A DNA stretch of 64,000 nucleotides from Syntrophomonadaceae bacterium (GTDB lineage Bacteria > Bacillota > Syntrophomonadia > Syntrophomonadales > DTU052): assembly GCA_012728655.1 (NCBI GenBank), contig JAAYEQ010000012.1, forward strand, positions 18,641 through 82,640, read 5' to 3'. The position numbers and the translations under genes are program-made. The notes below the pieces were generated by a model. The model ran no database searches, had not been told where the DNA came from, and worked only from the letters and a program-made list of their open reading frames with translations. Below are positions 17,319 to 27,745 of this stretch, one piece after another. Position 1 is the stretch's first letter, and each line of letters begins with the position of its first letter.

Positions 17319-18167
17319 CTAAGCCTTTCCGGAGCTGCCAAACAGCCTTATCTTCTCACGAATGAGCTCAACCGCAGCCTCCCTGGCCGGTCCCAACAGC
17401 TTGCGCGGGTCAATTTCGGCGGGATTTTTGTCCATCTCCTGTTTTAGCCGGGCGACAAAGGCCTCTCTAATATTGGTGTCAATATTGACCTTTCGTACCC
17501 CCAGACTGATGGCTTTGGTAATCGACTCATCCGGCACCCCGGAAGATCCGTGCAGAACAATAGGTATATTCACCAATGACCGGATCTTCTCCAGGCGTTC
17601 AAAATCCAGTTTGGGCTCGCCTTTATACTGTCCGTGAGCGGTGCCTATAGCCACCGCCAGGGCATCCACTCCGGTTTCTCTCACAAAAATCTCGGCTTCA
17701 TAGGGATCGGTAAAAAGGCTTTCTTTGACACTGATATCATCTTCGGTACCCCCGATCTTGCCCAGTTCGGCTTCTACCGATACATTGATGGGGCGGGCGA
17801 TTTCAACCACCTTTTTGGTTATGGCAATATTCTCTTCCAGGGGTAATTGGGAACCGTCAAACATTACCGAACTAAAGCCCCCCCGGATGCACCTCACCAC
17901 CTGTTCAAAACTGGTCCCGTGGTCCAGGTGAAGCGCAATAGGAACCCGCGCATTCTCAGCGGCTATTCTTACCATACCGATTATGTAATCCAAACCGGCG
18001 TACTTTATCGCCCCCTGGCTGGCCTGCATTATAACCGGAGCCTGTTCTTTCTCCGCAGCTATGGCAATCGCCTGTACTATTTCCATGTTGTTGGCGTTGA
18101 AAGCCCCTACAGCGTATTTTCCTTCCTCCGCTTTAGCCAACAGTTCCTTCATCGGTACCAGTGCCAT
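17319..18167 (-). CDS. fba: Fructose-bisphosphate aldolase class II
   Basis: Zn2+-dependent aldolase joining dihydroxyacetone phosphate and glyceraldehyde 3-phosphate. Zinc and active-site motifs: IALHLDHGTSFE, VEAELGKIGG, and IVLHGSSGVPDESI. ATG 18167 has AAAAGGAGG six bases upstream (282 aa). The gene lies between spo0F and tal, as in Bacillus. A weak extended -10 (TGGTAAAAT on the minus strand near 18284-18289) may give it a separate promoter. Confidence 0.95.
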   Translation of the reverse strand: MALVPMKELLAKAEEGKYAVGAFNANNMEIVQAIAIAAEKEQAPVIMQASQGAIKYAGLDYIIGMVRIAAENARVPIALHLDHGTSFEQVVRCIRGGFSSVMFDGSQLPLEENIAITKKVVEIARPINVSVEAELGKIGGTEDDISVKESLFTDPYEAEIFVRETGVDALAVAIGTAHGQYKGEPKLDFERLEKIRSLVNIPIVLHGSSGVPDESITKAISLGVRKVNIDTNIREAFVARLKQEMDKNPAEIDPRKLLGPAREAAVELIREKIRLFGSSGKA

Positions 18168-18339
18168 GGTTTTCCTCCTTTTCACCCCAGTTGCTGAATA
18201 TTTAAATGCCGGCCGTCAATCCGAGCATCTTGGCCCTGCTGCCATTATTGCCCTTTCGGACTCCTTGCTGCGCCCTTAAATCTATTTTACCAGGTCGTTT
18301 TTATGATAACCATAATTAAATCCCGGTTTTGGGACTTGT

Positions 18340-18714
18340 TTACTCAACCGTGTTTTGCTCCAGTACCTCCCGCACCAGGTTCCTTAAATCTATTATGTCA
18401 AACGGCTTGATAATATACTTTTTAACCCCGACTTTCAAGGCCTTTTGTACAATCTCCATCTCCCCGTAAGCAGTCATCATTATAATCGGTATGTTGCGGT
18501 CATACTTCATGATTTCCTCCGATGCCTCCAGACCATTCATATTGGGCATCTTCATATCCATGAGCACAACATCAGGGGTATTGGCCTTCACCTTCTCGAT
18601 GCTGTCACGGCCGTCAACCGCCACATTAACCTCGTAACCCTCTTTTTTGAACAACTCTTCCAACAGGCGCCGGACTCCTTTTTGATCATCGACCACCAGT
18701 ACCCTGTACCCCAT
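18340..18714 (-). CDS. spo0F: Spo0F-like single-domain response regulator
   Basis: CheY-like receiver with no output domain (124 aa). It would relay phosphate between sporulation kinases and Spo0B/Spo0A. Receiver residues are present: the acidic pair in VLVVDD, the phospho-acceptor Asp in VVLMDMKMPNMNG, Thr in MMTAYGE, and Lys in YIIKPFD. ATG 18714 is chosen from the family start, with GGAGG nine bases upstream. The promoter resembles sigma-H, and the spo0F-fba order matches Bacillus. A chemotaxis role (CheY) is less likely in this context. Confidence 0.85.
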   Translation of the reverse strand: MGYRVLVVDDQKGVRRLLEELFKKEGYEVNVAVDGRDSIEKVKANTPDVVLMDMKMPNMNGLEASEEIMKYDRNIPIIMMTAYGEMEIVQKALKVGVKKYIIKPFDIIDLRNLVREVLEQNTVE

Positions 18715-18751
18715 TCCTTCATACCTCCAGCAGCATTGGTGATACTCTAAC

Positions 18752-18778
18752 AGATTCAATAATTGTATTTAATTTCCT
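18752..18778 (-). promoter_or_regulatory. Sigma-H-like promoter of spo0F
   Basis: Minus strand: AGGAAAT, 13-base spacer, TGAATCT. The -35 fits the Bacillus sigma-H consensus AGGAWWT exactly and the -10 fits RGAATTT with two mismatches. It lies 38 bases upstream of the spo0F ATG. Bacillus spo0F is sigma-H dependent. Confidence 0.55.
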
Positions 18779-18824
18779 TCTCTGCCGGTAAAATTATTTG
18801 ACGCCGTTGCATGGTCGCTTTCGG

Positions 18825-20021
18825 TTATTCAATAAAGCCCGGCTCCGATACCGGCAACACATTATCATCCTCTGCCCGCCCCCGTCCCTCTCGCAGGTAA
18901 TAACGTGGAACCGCCAGGGACGCCATTGTTCTCTTAACCGGCAGCTCCACCACATCCCCGGGTTCGACCTCCAACTGAGGAGGAATCTCAGCCAGGCAGA
19001 ACTGCATAAATACCTTGCCGCGTATATATACAGTCCTTCCGTTAACAGTGGCCGTCAGGGAGGTTCGGTTAAGATTAAGGAAAGACGCCAACAATTTAAC
19101 CCCCATCTTCAAGAGGTCAATAATGCCGGCAGGTTTGGGTACTGCTTCAACCCCGAAGCCGTCGACCAACCCTACGGGGATCACGGCTACCCGGCTGTCA
19201 CGCGGCAGGCGGTAGGTGCGGTAATACCCCAGATAGCTGCCCCGCTTGAAATCGCGAACCGCCGTTATCCGGGACTTAAAACGGAAGCATTCTCTCAGGT
19301 GTACTTTCGGCATAACCTTCCCCGCCGGGAACTGACCGTATAATACGGTACCCAGTCTCACCATATCGAGATGCATATGCGGGTGCCGCAAAAAAGAACT
19401 GCTGCTGCAGCAATGTCGCAAGGGTATGCTAATGCCCTGCTTTTCAAGGCTGTCCAGTAAAGAACGAAAGCGGTTAAACTGTTTGACGGTATAGGCATCA
19501 TCAACCCCGGCGGCAAAATGAGTGTAAATGCCCTCCAGCTCGATCGCTTCACTGGCACAGGTATCCCTGACCACCGGTTCCGCTTCGTCGATATCAAGGC
19601 CGAATCTTCCCAGGCCGGTATCAATTTTTATATGAACTCGCGCTTTCTTGCCGATCTGAGCTGCGGCCTTTTCCACCAGGGATAAATCCCGAGCCGACCC
19701 GACCGACACTATTATATTATGGTCAATCGCCGTCAGGTATTCTTGGTACAGCAGCGGTGAAAAAACCATAATATCTTCATCTATCCCGTTGTATCTTAAC
19801 TGCAGGGCCTCCCGTAAGAAAGTAACCCCCAGCAGGTCCGCTCCGAGCTTTATCAGTTCCCGGGCCACCGGTACTGCTCCCAATCCATAGGCATTGGCCT
19901 TGACCACGGCCATAAGCCGGGTCCCGGGCTGCATCATCCGCCTTATCTCCTGCAGGTTGTGTCCGATGGCCTCCAAATCAACCTCTATCCACTTGTCCGT
20001 TTCCGTCGGCCATTCAGTCAT
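18825..20021 (-). CDS. alr: Alanine racemase
   Basis: PLP enzyme making D-alanine for peptidoglycan (398 aa). The PLP lysine is in AVVKANAYGLGAVPVA. The region VRLGTVLYGQFP and the second-base Tyr region of the C-terminal beta-barrel (SYLGYYRTY) are also recognisable. The start overlaps the end of the FemABX-like gene by eight bases, linking D-Ala supply to a peptidoglycan-modifying transferase. A similar enzyme can act in spore coats, but nothing here points to that. Confidence 0.94.
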   Translation of the reverse strand: MTEWPTETDKWIEVDLEAIGHNLQEIRRMMQPGTRLMAVVKANAYGLGAVPVARELIKLGADLLGVTFLREALQLRYNGIDEDIMVFSPLLYQEYLTAIDHNIIVSVGSARDLSLVEKAAAQIGKKARVHIKIDTGLGRFGLDIDEAEPVVRDTCASEAIELEGIYTHFAAGVDDAYTVKQFNRFRSLLDSLEKQGISIPLRHCCSSSSFLRHPHMHLDMVRLGTVLYGQFPAGKVMPKVHLRECFRFKSRITAVRDFKRGSYLGYYRTYRLPRDSRVAVIPVGLVDGFGVEAVPKPAGIIDLLKMGVKLLASFLNLNRTSLTATVNGRTVYIRGKVFMQFCLAEIPPQLEVEPGDVVELPVKRTMASLAVPRYYLREGRGRAEDDNVLPVSEPGFIE

Positions 20022-21102
20022 GGTTCAGCTTCTTCCTCCAACGTATGATCCGCCTGACGGTCTTATAGTAGACTGGCAGCACCTGCGTCCATAACCAGTA
20101 AAAAAGGGGAGAATAAACCTGATCCCACTCCCCGATAAACTCGGTAAAGGTGGCGGCAAACCCCTTTTTGAAGCGGTAGAGCCCGTACAGGGGGTTGTCC
20201 TCCGACAGGTCACCGGAAACCCCCCGAAAATCGTAGAGGGTACACCCATTTTCCCGGGCCCATTTGATCATGGTCCACTGCAAGAGGTAATTGGGCATTA
20301 CATTGCGGTGTTCGTTGCTGGATGCGCCATAGATGTACCAGGCCTTGTCTCCCAGGATAAACGCCAGAGTGCCGGCAATGTACCGCCCCTGATACTCGGC
20401 CATAAACAGCCGGGCCTTGCCCCGCTCCACCAGGTGCTCCCAGATCTCCTCGAAATAGCTGTAATCACGGATAAGAAACCGGTCTCTTTCCGCGGTTTCC
20501 TGCAGAATCCGGTAAAACTCTTCCAAATCCCGCTTATCGCCGGCCTGGCGTACAAACACTCCTTTTCTCGCCGCCAGCCGAATGTTGTATCGGGTTTTTG
20601 ACGCCATCTGTTCGAGGAGCCGCTCCTCATCGGGGGTAATGTCCAGGCGAAAGACATAGGTGGGCTGGACTCCCTCAAACCCCTCGGCGGTGGTGGTTTT
20701 CCTGAAACCCCGGGATATGAGGTAGTCCCTGAAGGCCTGATGGGAACTTTCAATATCCGGGTCAATCTTGAGAAAAATCGCCCCGTGCGCCCGGGCCAGG
20801 CTGCGCACCCCCTCAAACAGGCGGTCCAGCAGGTCATGATCATCGATATCCGCTACCGGTCCCCGTGGGGCATAAAAGATCGATTTATTCATTCCGGGCA
20901 AAGGCAGCCTGCGCTTGAGAACAAGTATGGCACCCCTGATGCGTCCGTCTTCATACAACGCCACCGGCAGTGGTACCCACCCCATGCTCCGCTTGACCTC
21001 ACCCCATTCTCGGCTTTGGAGTATATGCCCTTTGGGATGGCCGGATACAAACCGATCGTATTCATCTGCCTGGGACGGTTCAACCACCTTAACAATAGCC
21101 AT
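20014..21102 (-). CDS. FemABX-family peptidyltransferase
   Basis: Lipid II amino-acid transferase family (362 aa), using aminoacyl-tRNA to add bridge residues to the peptidoglycan stem. It contains two GNAT-like halves: HILQSREWGEVKRSMGW at the N-terminus and ARLFMAEYQGRYIAGTLAF with YIYGASSNEHRNVMPNYLLQW in the second half, typical of FemX/MurM. The amino acid added cannot be predicted. ATG 21102 has GAAGGA upstream, and the gene is translationally coupled to alr. Confidence 0.88.
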   Translation of the reverse strand: MAIVKVVEPSQADEYDRFVSGHPKGHILQSREWGEVKRSMGWVPLPVALYEDGRIRGAILVLKRRLPLPGMNKSIFYAPRGPVADIDDHDLLDRLFEGVRSLARAHGAIFLKIDPDIESSHQAFRDYLISRGFRKTTTAEGFEGVQPTYVFRLDITPDEERLLEQMASKTRYNIRLAARKGVFVRQAGDKRDLEEFYRILQETAERDRFLIRDYSYFEEIWEHLVERGKARLFMAEYQGRYIAGTLAFILGDKAWYIYGASSNEHRNVMPNYLLQWTMIKWARENGCTLYDFRGVSGDLSEDNPLYGLYRFKKGFAATFTEFIGEWDQVYSPLFYWLWTQVLPVYYKTVRRIIRWRKKLNHD

Positions 21103-21448
21103 AGCATCCTTCGCTTTCCATAAAAACTTTCCAACCCCAATCTTAGAATTATTATACCTTGGTTGACCCTGACAAAAACAATTCCATTAACGGAAAATTG
21201 CTGCAGGAAATGTCCTCCCTGAGTCGAATAGTTCTATACGCTGGTCGCCGGTAACCGAAACAGCCGCAGCAATAACAACGATTTCAACTCTTCATCGTAT
21301 GGCCTCAAATGCAACCTGCCTCATGCGACCTCGGAAACGTCGATATCTCTTACCCTTCGGAACCGAAATACGTGCATCCGCAGGCGGGAGGTGATTATTC
21401 GGCCAGTTTCAATTATACCCGATCATACAGATCAGAGGAGGTAAAAGG
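21103..21448. other. Divergent gap between femX-like gene and thiolase
   Basis: 346 bases with no ORF. On the minus side there is a TATAAT box (21151-21156) with only weak -35 candidates (TTGTTT at 19 bases, TTGTCA at 13). A CTGCAGGAA motif lies at 21201-21209. On the plus side only the AGGAGG ribosome-binding site before the thiolase gene is clear; I see no confident promoter or riboswitch. Confidence 0.45.
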
Positions 21449-22627
21449 ATGAGAGAAGTTGTTATCTTAAGCGGTGTCAGAACTGCAATCGGCGATTATA
21501 TGGGAAGTCTCAGCAGTTTCAGCGCGGTCGAGCTGGGCATAGCTGCCGGCAAAGCGGCCATTGAAAGAGCCGGTATCAAACCCGATCAGATTGAGGAAGT
21601 AGCGGCCGGCCATGTTTACCAGGGGGGTAATAAAGGCAATACCGGACGGCAGGTGTGTCTGGGAGTAGGATGTCCGGTTGAAACCGTGGCCCTTACCATC
21701 AACCAGCAGTGCCCTTCATCAATGCGGGCCACAGAAATCATCTGCCAGCAGATCCTGCTGAACAAAATCGATGTGGGCATGGTGGTCGGTATTGAAAGCA
21801 TGAGCAACTGCGTTTATATGATCCAGAAAGCCCGCCAGGGGCTCAGAATGGGAGACGCCAAACTGCTGGATCAGTTGCTCTATGACGGACTTATCGATGC
21901 TTTCAACGATTATCATATGGGGATAACAGCGGAAAATCTGGCGGAGATGTATAACATCAGCCGTGAAGAACAGGATGAATGGGCGTTAATGAGCCACCAG
22001 CGCGCCTGCGCCGCCATTGCGGAAGGCCGGTTCAAAGAAGAAATCGTGCCGGTTGAGGTTAAAACCAAAAAGGGAACCGTGATATTTGAGGTCGACGAAC
22101 ACCCCCGGGCCGATACCAATATGGAGAGTTTATCGAAACTGAAGCCGGCCTTCAAAAAAGATGGGACGGTAACCGCCGGCAACGCTTCCGGGCTTAACGA
22201 CGGGGGTGCCGCCATGATCCTGACCCACCGCGAAAAGGCGGCGGAGATGGGGCTCAAACCGCTGGCGAAAATCGTGAGCACGGCTTCGGCCGCAGTTGAC
22301 CCCAAAATCATGGGCATCGGGGTAGTACCGGCGGTGCACAAAGCCCTGAAGTACGCCGGGCTGACCAAAGAGGATATCGGGTTGTGGGAGCTGAACGAAG
22401 CCTTTGCCGCTCAGGTTATAGCCTGCAACCGGGAATTGAAGATCGACAAGAGCATCATCAACGTCAACGGCTCCGGGGTTTCATTGGGACATCCGGTAGG
22501 GCAGACGGGTGTGCGCCTGATAATAACCCTGGTCCATGAAATGAGAAGACGGGGCGTCAAATACGGAGTAGCCTCGCTCTGCGCCGGCGGCGGTCCCGCC
22601 TGTGCCACCGTGGTGGAGCTCATTTAA
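21449..22627 (+). CDS. Acetyl-CoA acetyltransferase (thiolase)
   Basis: Thiolase (392 aa) cleaving acetoacetyl-CoA or 3-ketoacyl-CoA, or condensing two acetyl-CoA. The nucleophile is C88 in INQQCPSSMRA, a variant of the usual NxxCxSGxxA. Other catalytic blocks are NEAFAAQ, GHPVGQTG and the C-terminal Cys in CAGGGPACA (variant of CxGGGxG). It stands alone on the plus strand inside an otherwise co-directional block and converges on pyrG. Given the three acyl-CoA ligases elsewhere in the window, a beta-oxidation or butyrate role is likely, but chain length cannot be read. Confidence 0.9.
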   Translation: MREVVILSGVRTAIGDYMGSLSSFSAVELGIAAGKAAIERAGIKPDQIEEVAAGHVYQGGNKGNTGRQVCLGVGCPVETVALTINQQCPSSMRATEIICQQILLNKIDVGMVVGIESMSNCVYMIQKARQGLRMGDAKLLDQLLYDGLIDAFNDYHMGITAENLAEMYNISREEQDEWALMSHQRACAAIAEGRFKEEIVPVEVKTKKGTVIFEVDEHPRADTNMESLSKLKPAFKKDGTVTAGNASGLNDGGAAMILTHREKAAEMGLKPLAKIVSTASAAVDPKIMGIGVVPAVHKALKYAGLTKEDIGLWELNEAFAAQVIACNRELKIDKSIINVNGSGVSLGHPVGQTGVRLIITLVHEMRRRGVKYGVASLCAGGGPACATVVELI

Positions 22628-22682
22628 CCGCCATAACCACCGGGTGAAAAAGACCATAATCAGCCGGGTTGACAGCCTGGTC

Positions 22683-22724
22683 GGGAAAATTAAAGGGGTT
22701 CGGTTAAACGGCGGCCGAACCCCT
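22683..22724. terminator. Terminator between thiolase and pyrG
   Basis: Perfect 10-base stem AGGGGTTCGG/CCGAACCCCT with an 11-base loop (22694-22724). On the minus strand it is followed by TTTAATTTT, which suits pyrG. On the plus strand the tail is GTTATTGTC, a weaker stop for the thiolase transcript. Confidence 0.75.
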
Positions 22725-22748
22725 GTTATTGTCGTCTTGCTTCAGGCT

Positions 22749-24410
<1,662 letters not shown>

Positions 24411-24417
24411 TCAGCGG

Positions 24418-25053
24418 TCAAATATAAGAATAGTCCAGAACAACCACCTCGGGCAGTGAAGCCATTCCTTCCCTCGCTATTTCCAAATACGGCAGTTTGG
24501 CAACCCGTTCATAGTGCCGGGTAAAATCCTCCAACGGCGCCACGTTAATATTACAGGGCGGGGCTTTAAAGTGCATGGGAACGGTAACTCGCGGTTTCAT
24601 GGCGGCCACAAGCTTTACCGCTTCGTCGGCGGTTATGGTGTAGGTCCCTCCCACCGGAACGAGAAGAACATCCACCTCGCCTATTGCCTCCACCTGCTCG
24701 GGTTCGAGCAGGTGTCCCAGGTCTCCGAGGTGGCATACCGTCAAGCCCTCTGCTTTTATCACAAAAATAGTATTTCTCCCTCTAAGCCGGCCCTTCTCCT
24801 TGTCATGAAAACTGGGAACCCCAAGAATCTCTACTTCCCGGAAGCGGGTTTCTCCGGGAGAGGACACAATCCGGGGTTCTCCCGCAACCCAATCCACCGC
24901 ATTATGATCATAGTGATCATGGCTTACTGTGACCAGGTCGGCTGAAACACTGGGAATACGATACCCGGTGCTTTCATCAAACGGGTCGGTGATGATGCGG
25001 GTCGCTCCGGTTTCTATCAGGAAAGAAGCGTGCCCCAACCAAATAATCTTCAT
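24418..25053 (-). CDS. UPF0173-type metal-dependent hydrolase
   Basis: Single-domain metallo-beta-lactamase-fold protein (211 aa) of the UPF0173/YtkL type. It starts MKIIWLGHASFLIETG and carries the di-metal motif VSHDHYDHNAV, a later VCHLGDLGH and a VTVPMHF strand. The substrate is unknown. It is inserted between the RNA polymerase delta-like gene and pyrG. AGGAGG lies ten bases before the ATG. Confidence 0.88.
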   Translation of the reverse strand: MKIIWLGHASFLIETGATRIITDPFDESTGYRIPSVSADLVTVSHDHYDHNAVDWVAGEPRIVSSPGETRFREVEILGVPSFHDKEKGRLRGRNTIFVIKAEGLTVCHLGDLGHLLEPEQVEAIGEVDVLLVPVGGTYTITADEAVKLVAAMKPRVTVPMHFKAPPCNINVAPLEDFTRHYERVAKLPYLEIAREGMASLPEVVVLDYSYI

Positions 25054-25080
25054 TAAAATCCAACCTCCTGTTCCATACTT

Positions 25081-25290
25081 TTATTCTTCTCTCAGAACCC
25101 AGTAGCCCTCGCCAATATGGTTAAGCCGATGATCAACATTGATCCTGGTATAAATCGAAGCCATAGTTTTTGGATCCTTGGATAAATTCATGCGTTCAAT
25201 AATCTCTTCGACCAGGTCCCGGTAAAAAACCGGTCCCCCTTTTTCCGCGATGATAGCGTAGGCACAATCAGCCTCATTCTTTTTTTCCAT
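25081..25290 (-). CDS. rpoE: RNA polymerase delta-like HARE-HTH protein
   Basis: Short protein (69 aa) equal to the N-terminal winged-helix (HARE-HTH) domain of RNA polymerase delta: ADCAYAIIAEKGGPVFYRDLVEEI and IYTRINVDHRLNHIGEGYWVLR. The long acidic C-terminal tail of Bacillus delta is missing and the ORF ends in REE, so nucleic-acid displacement by the tail cannot occur. The argS-rpoE-pyrG order supports the call. ATG 25290 has AGGAGG nine bases upstream. A TATAAT box lies near 25339-25344. Confidence 0.8.
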   Translation of the reverse strand: MEKKNEADCAYAIIAEKGGPVFYRDLVEEIIERMNLSKDPKTMASIYTRINVDHRLNHIGEGYWVLREE

Positions 25291-25397
25291 CAACCATCGC
25301 CTCCTCCAAACATGGACGTCATATCCCTTTGATCCAGAATTATATCCCTTCTCCAGGAGCTACGCACAGGGTTCTGTACCTCAGCCTGAGGTCGGGT

Positions 25398-27080
25398 TTA
25401 CATCCTCTCCGGAGCATTCACCCCAATCATGTTCAGGGCATTCTTTATGGTTATTTTCACCGCCTGCATCAGAATCAACCTGGCATCCCGAAGCTTTTTA
25501 TCATCGGTTATAACCCGGTGATGGTTGTAAAAGCTGTGCAAAAGACCCGCCAGGTCAAGTACATAGTGGGGGATCCTCTGCGGTGCCAGGGTCCGGCCGG
25601 CGATTCTTACCTCCTCGGGAAACTCGGCCAGTTTCCGCAAAAGCTCGAGTTCTTCCGGTTCTTTTAAGACATGGAGGTCGGTATCCTCCACCCGGGGGAA
25701 TTCGATGTCCTGGGCCCTGCTCTGACGCAGGATGCTGCATATCCTGGCATGGGCGTACTGGGCATAATAAACCGGGTTCTCCTGCCCCTCCTTTTTGGCC
25801 AGATCCAGATCAAAATCCAGATGGCTGTCGGGGCTGCGCATAACAAAAAAGAAGCGGGCGGCATCCTTGCCTACCTCGTCAATCAGTTCATCCAGGGTAA
25901 CCAGGGTTCCGGTTCGCTTTGACATCCTGACAATCTCTCCGCCTCGGTACAGCCTGACCAACTGCATGAGCACCACATCCAAGCGATCCGGATCGTAACC
26001 CAGAGCTTCCATAGCCCCCTTCATGCGGGCTACATGCCCGTGGTGATCGGCGCCCCATACGTTGATCACCCAGTCGAATCCCCGCTGGAACTTGTTGCGG
26101 TGATAGGCTATATCCGCAGCAAAATAGGTGGGGACCCCGTTGTTTCGTATAACAACCTCGTCCTTTTCATCCTTGAAGAGCGTTGACTTAAACCATTTGG
26201 CCCCATCCATTTCATAAATATACCCTTTGTCGGCCAGTTCCTTTATAACCGCTTCAACCTCGCCGGATTCATGGAGGGTACTTTCGGCGAACCAAACATC
26301 GTACTCAATCCCAAAACGGTTCAAGGTCTTTCTGATATACTCGATCCTTCGGTCCAGGGCAAACCCCGTAAGCTTCCGCCTTCTGTCCTCGGAATTGAGT
26401 TCCAGGAGACAGTCCCCGAATTCGTCTATGGCTTCCTTTACGGTATCGATAACATCCTGCCCCATATAGCCGGATTCAGGCATGCTGAACGGCTCGCCCA
26501 GCAGTTCCAGGTAGCGGGCCTCCAGCGAAGCCCCGAACAGTTCAATCTGGTTTCCGGCATCATTGATATAAAATTCCCGCTCCACCTCATATCCGCAGGC
26601 GTCAAGGATGTTGGCCAGTGTATCCCCGATGGCACCGCCCCGGGCATTGCCCATATGCAAGTCACCGGTGGGATTGGCGCTCACGAATTCCACCTGTACC
26701 TTCTTGCCGTTTTTTTGAGCCGCCCGGCCGAAGTCATCACCCATGGAAAGGATAACCGGCGGCACTGAATAAACCCAGTCCGGATTGAGGTAAAAGTTGA
26801 TAAACCCGGCGCCCGCCACCTCAACCTTTCGAACCAGCGAGGGTTTAAGCGACAGATGCTCCGTAATCAATTCGGCGATCTTGCGGGGAGCCATTCTGGC
26901 CTCCCGAGCCATTATCATGGCCACGTTGGCGGCAAAGTCCCCGTGATTCCTTTCCCGGGGTACTTCAATAACATAGTCGGGAATAGCTGAGAAGACCAGT
27001 TTCTCATTGTTTCGAAGCGTCTTCAGGGCCTCATCAATCGCTTCCCGTAACTGACCCTTAATGTCCTCAATAAAATTCAC
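25398..27080 (-). CDS. argS: Arginyl-tRNA synthetase
   Basis: Class I aminoacyl-tRNA synthetase (560 aa) charging tRNA-Arg. It has the N-terminal Add1 domain, the HIGH-like motif in [18 protein letters not shown], the KMSKS-like [16 protein letters not shown], and a C-terminal DALR anticodon-binding domain. The start is GTG 27080 with AGGAGG eight bases upstream. The 296-base gap upstream has a small hairpin (CCGGGT/ACCCGG, 27114-27133) but no T-box consensus. Confidence 0.97.
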   Translation of the reverse strand: MNFIEDIKGQLREAIDEALKTLRNNEKLVFSAIPDYVIEVPRERNHGDFAANVAMIMAREARMAPRKIAELITEHLSLKPSLVRKVEVAGAGFINFYLNPDWVYSVPPVILSMGDDFGRAAQKNGKKVQVEFVSANPTGDLHMGNARGGAIGDTLANILDACGYEVEREFYINDAGNQIELFGASLEARYLELLGEPFSMPESGYMGQDVIDTVKEAIDEFGDCLLELNSEDRRRKLTGFALDRRIEYIRKTLNRFGIEYDVWFAESTLHESGEVEAVIKELADKGYIYEMDGAKWFKSTLFKDEKDEVVIRNNGVPTYFAADIAYHRNKFQRGFDWVINVWGADHHGHVARMKGAMEALGYDPDRLDVVLMQLVRLYRGGEIVRMSKRTGTLVTLDELIDEVGKDAARFFFVMRSPDSHLDFDLDLAKKEGQENPVYYAQYAHARICSILRQSRAQDIEFPRVEDTDLHVLKEPEELELLRKLAEFPEEVRIAGRTLAPQRIPHYVLDLAGLLHSFYNHHRVITDDKKLRDARLILMQAVKITIKNALNMIGVNAPERM

Positions 27081-27376
27081 ATATAATACCTCCTAGTTCC
27101 CAGACTCCCCTGACCGGGTCCACCGGCACCCGGGTTCAACTTCGGCCTCTGCTCTGTATCTTGCGATGAGGTTGCCGGACAACCCGGCCTGAAATTTGCG
27201 CTTGATATGATTTTTCCCCCGGAAATGAGGGCAAATTATTCGTAAAGCCGTCAATATCAATATTTCACTGCTGCCGGCCGGTTCAAACCGACGACGGCTA
27301 CCGATGCCTTTATCCGGGGACTTTCCTGAACCCAATCGTCAGTCAGAATCAATCGCCATACAATCAAGGGGGGAAA

Positions 27377-27718
27377 ATGATGCATCTTGCTCCCGGCCAA
27401 CGAGCTATCCTGTCCTACTACAGCAGTTTGACGCAGGCGGAGCAGGCGGCTCGAGAACTGAGAAAAGCCGGTTTCCGCTCAATAGAAATCGAGAAAATAC
27501 CCAAACAGAGCTTCCCCGGTGACGATTCACTGCGGTCTTACGCCGCCGGCGTTGCTCAACTGATGCATTCAGTTGCCGACATGGAGGTCCAGCCCACCGG
27601 ATGGCCGGTCACCGAACCTCTGGAGAGTCATGCCTACATGATCACGCTGGTAGTCGACCGGCAAAACGCAAACCAAGCTTTATCCATCGTAAGAAAATAT
27701 GCCTCCATTGTCAATTAG
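27377..27718 (+). CDS. Small protein of unknown function
   Basis: 113-aa soluble protein with GGGGGG just before ATGATG. The N-terminal part (YYSSLTQAEQAARELRKAGFRSIEIEKI) has a beta-alpha-beta look like general-stress 17M/YflT-type domains, in which a residue run senses left and right neighbours in sequence space. A second alpha-beta unit ends with ALSIVRKYASIVN. No catalytic motif is visible. It is convergent with the M1 peptidase gene (28-base gap) and divergent from argS. Confidence 0.6.
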   Translation: MMHLAPGQRAILSYYSSLTQAEQAARELRKAGFRSIEIEKIPKQSFPGDDSLRSYAAGVAQLMHSVADMEVQPTGWPVTEPLESHAYMITLVVDRQNANQALSIVRKYASIVN

Positions 27719-27745
27719 GCCTTGCCGGTTCAATAACCACATCAC

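Noticed and set aside
27093-27335. 80-codon minus-strand ORF and possible T-box leader upstream of argS
   Set aside because: No ribosome-binding site, arginine-rich shadow-like composition, and the T-box consensus (GGGTGGNACCRCG) is absent; only a CCGGGT/ACCCGG hairpin is present.
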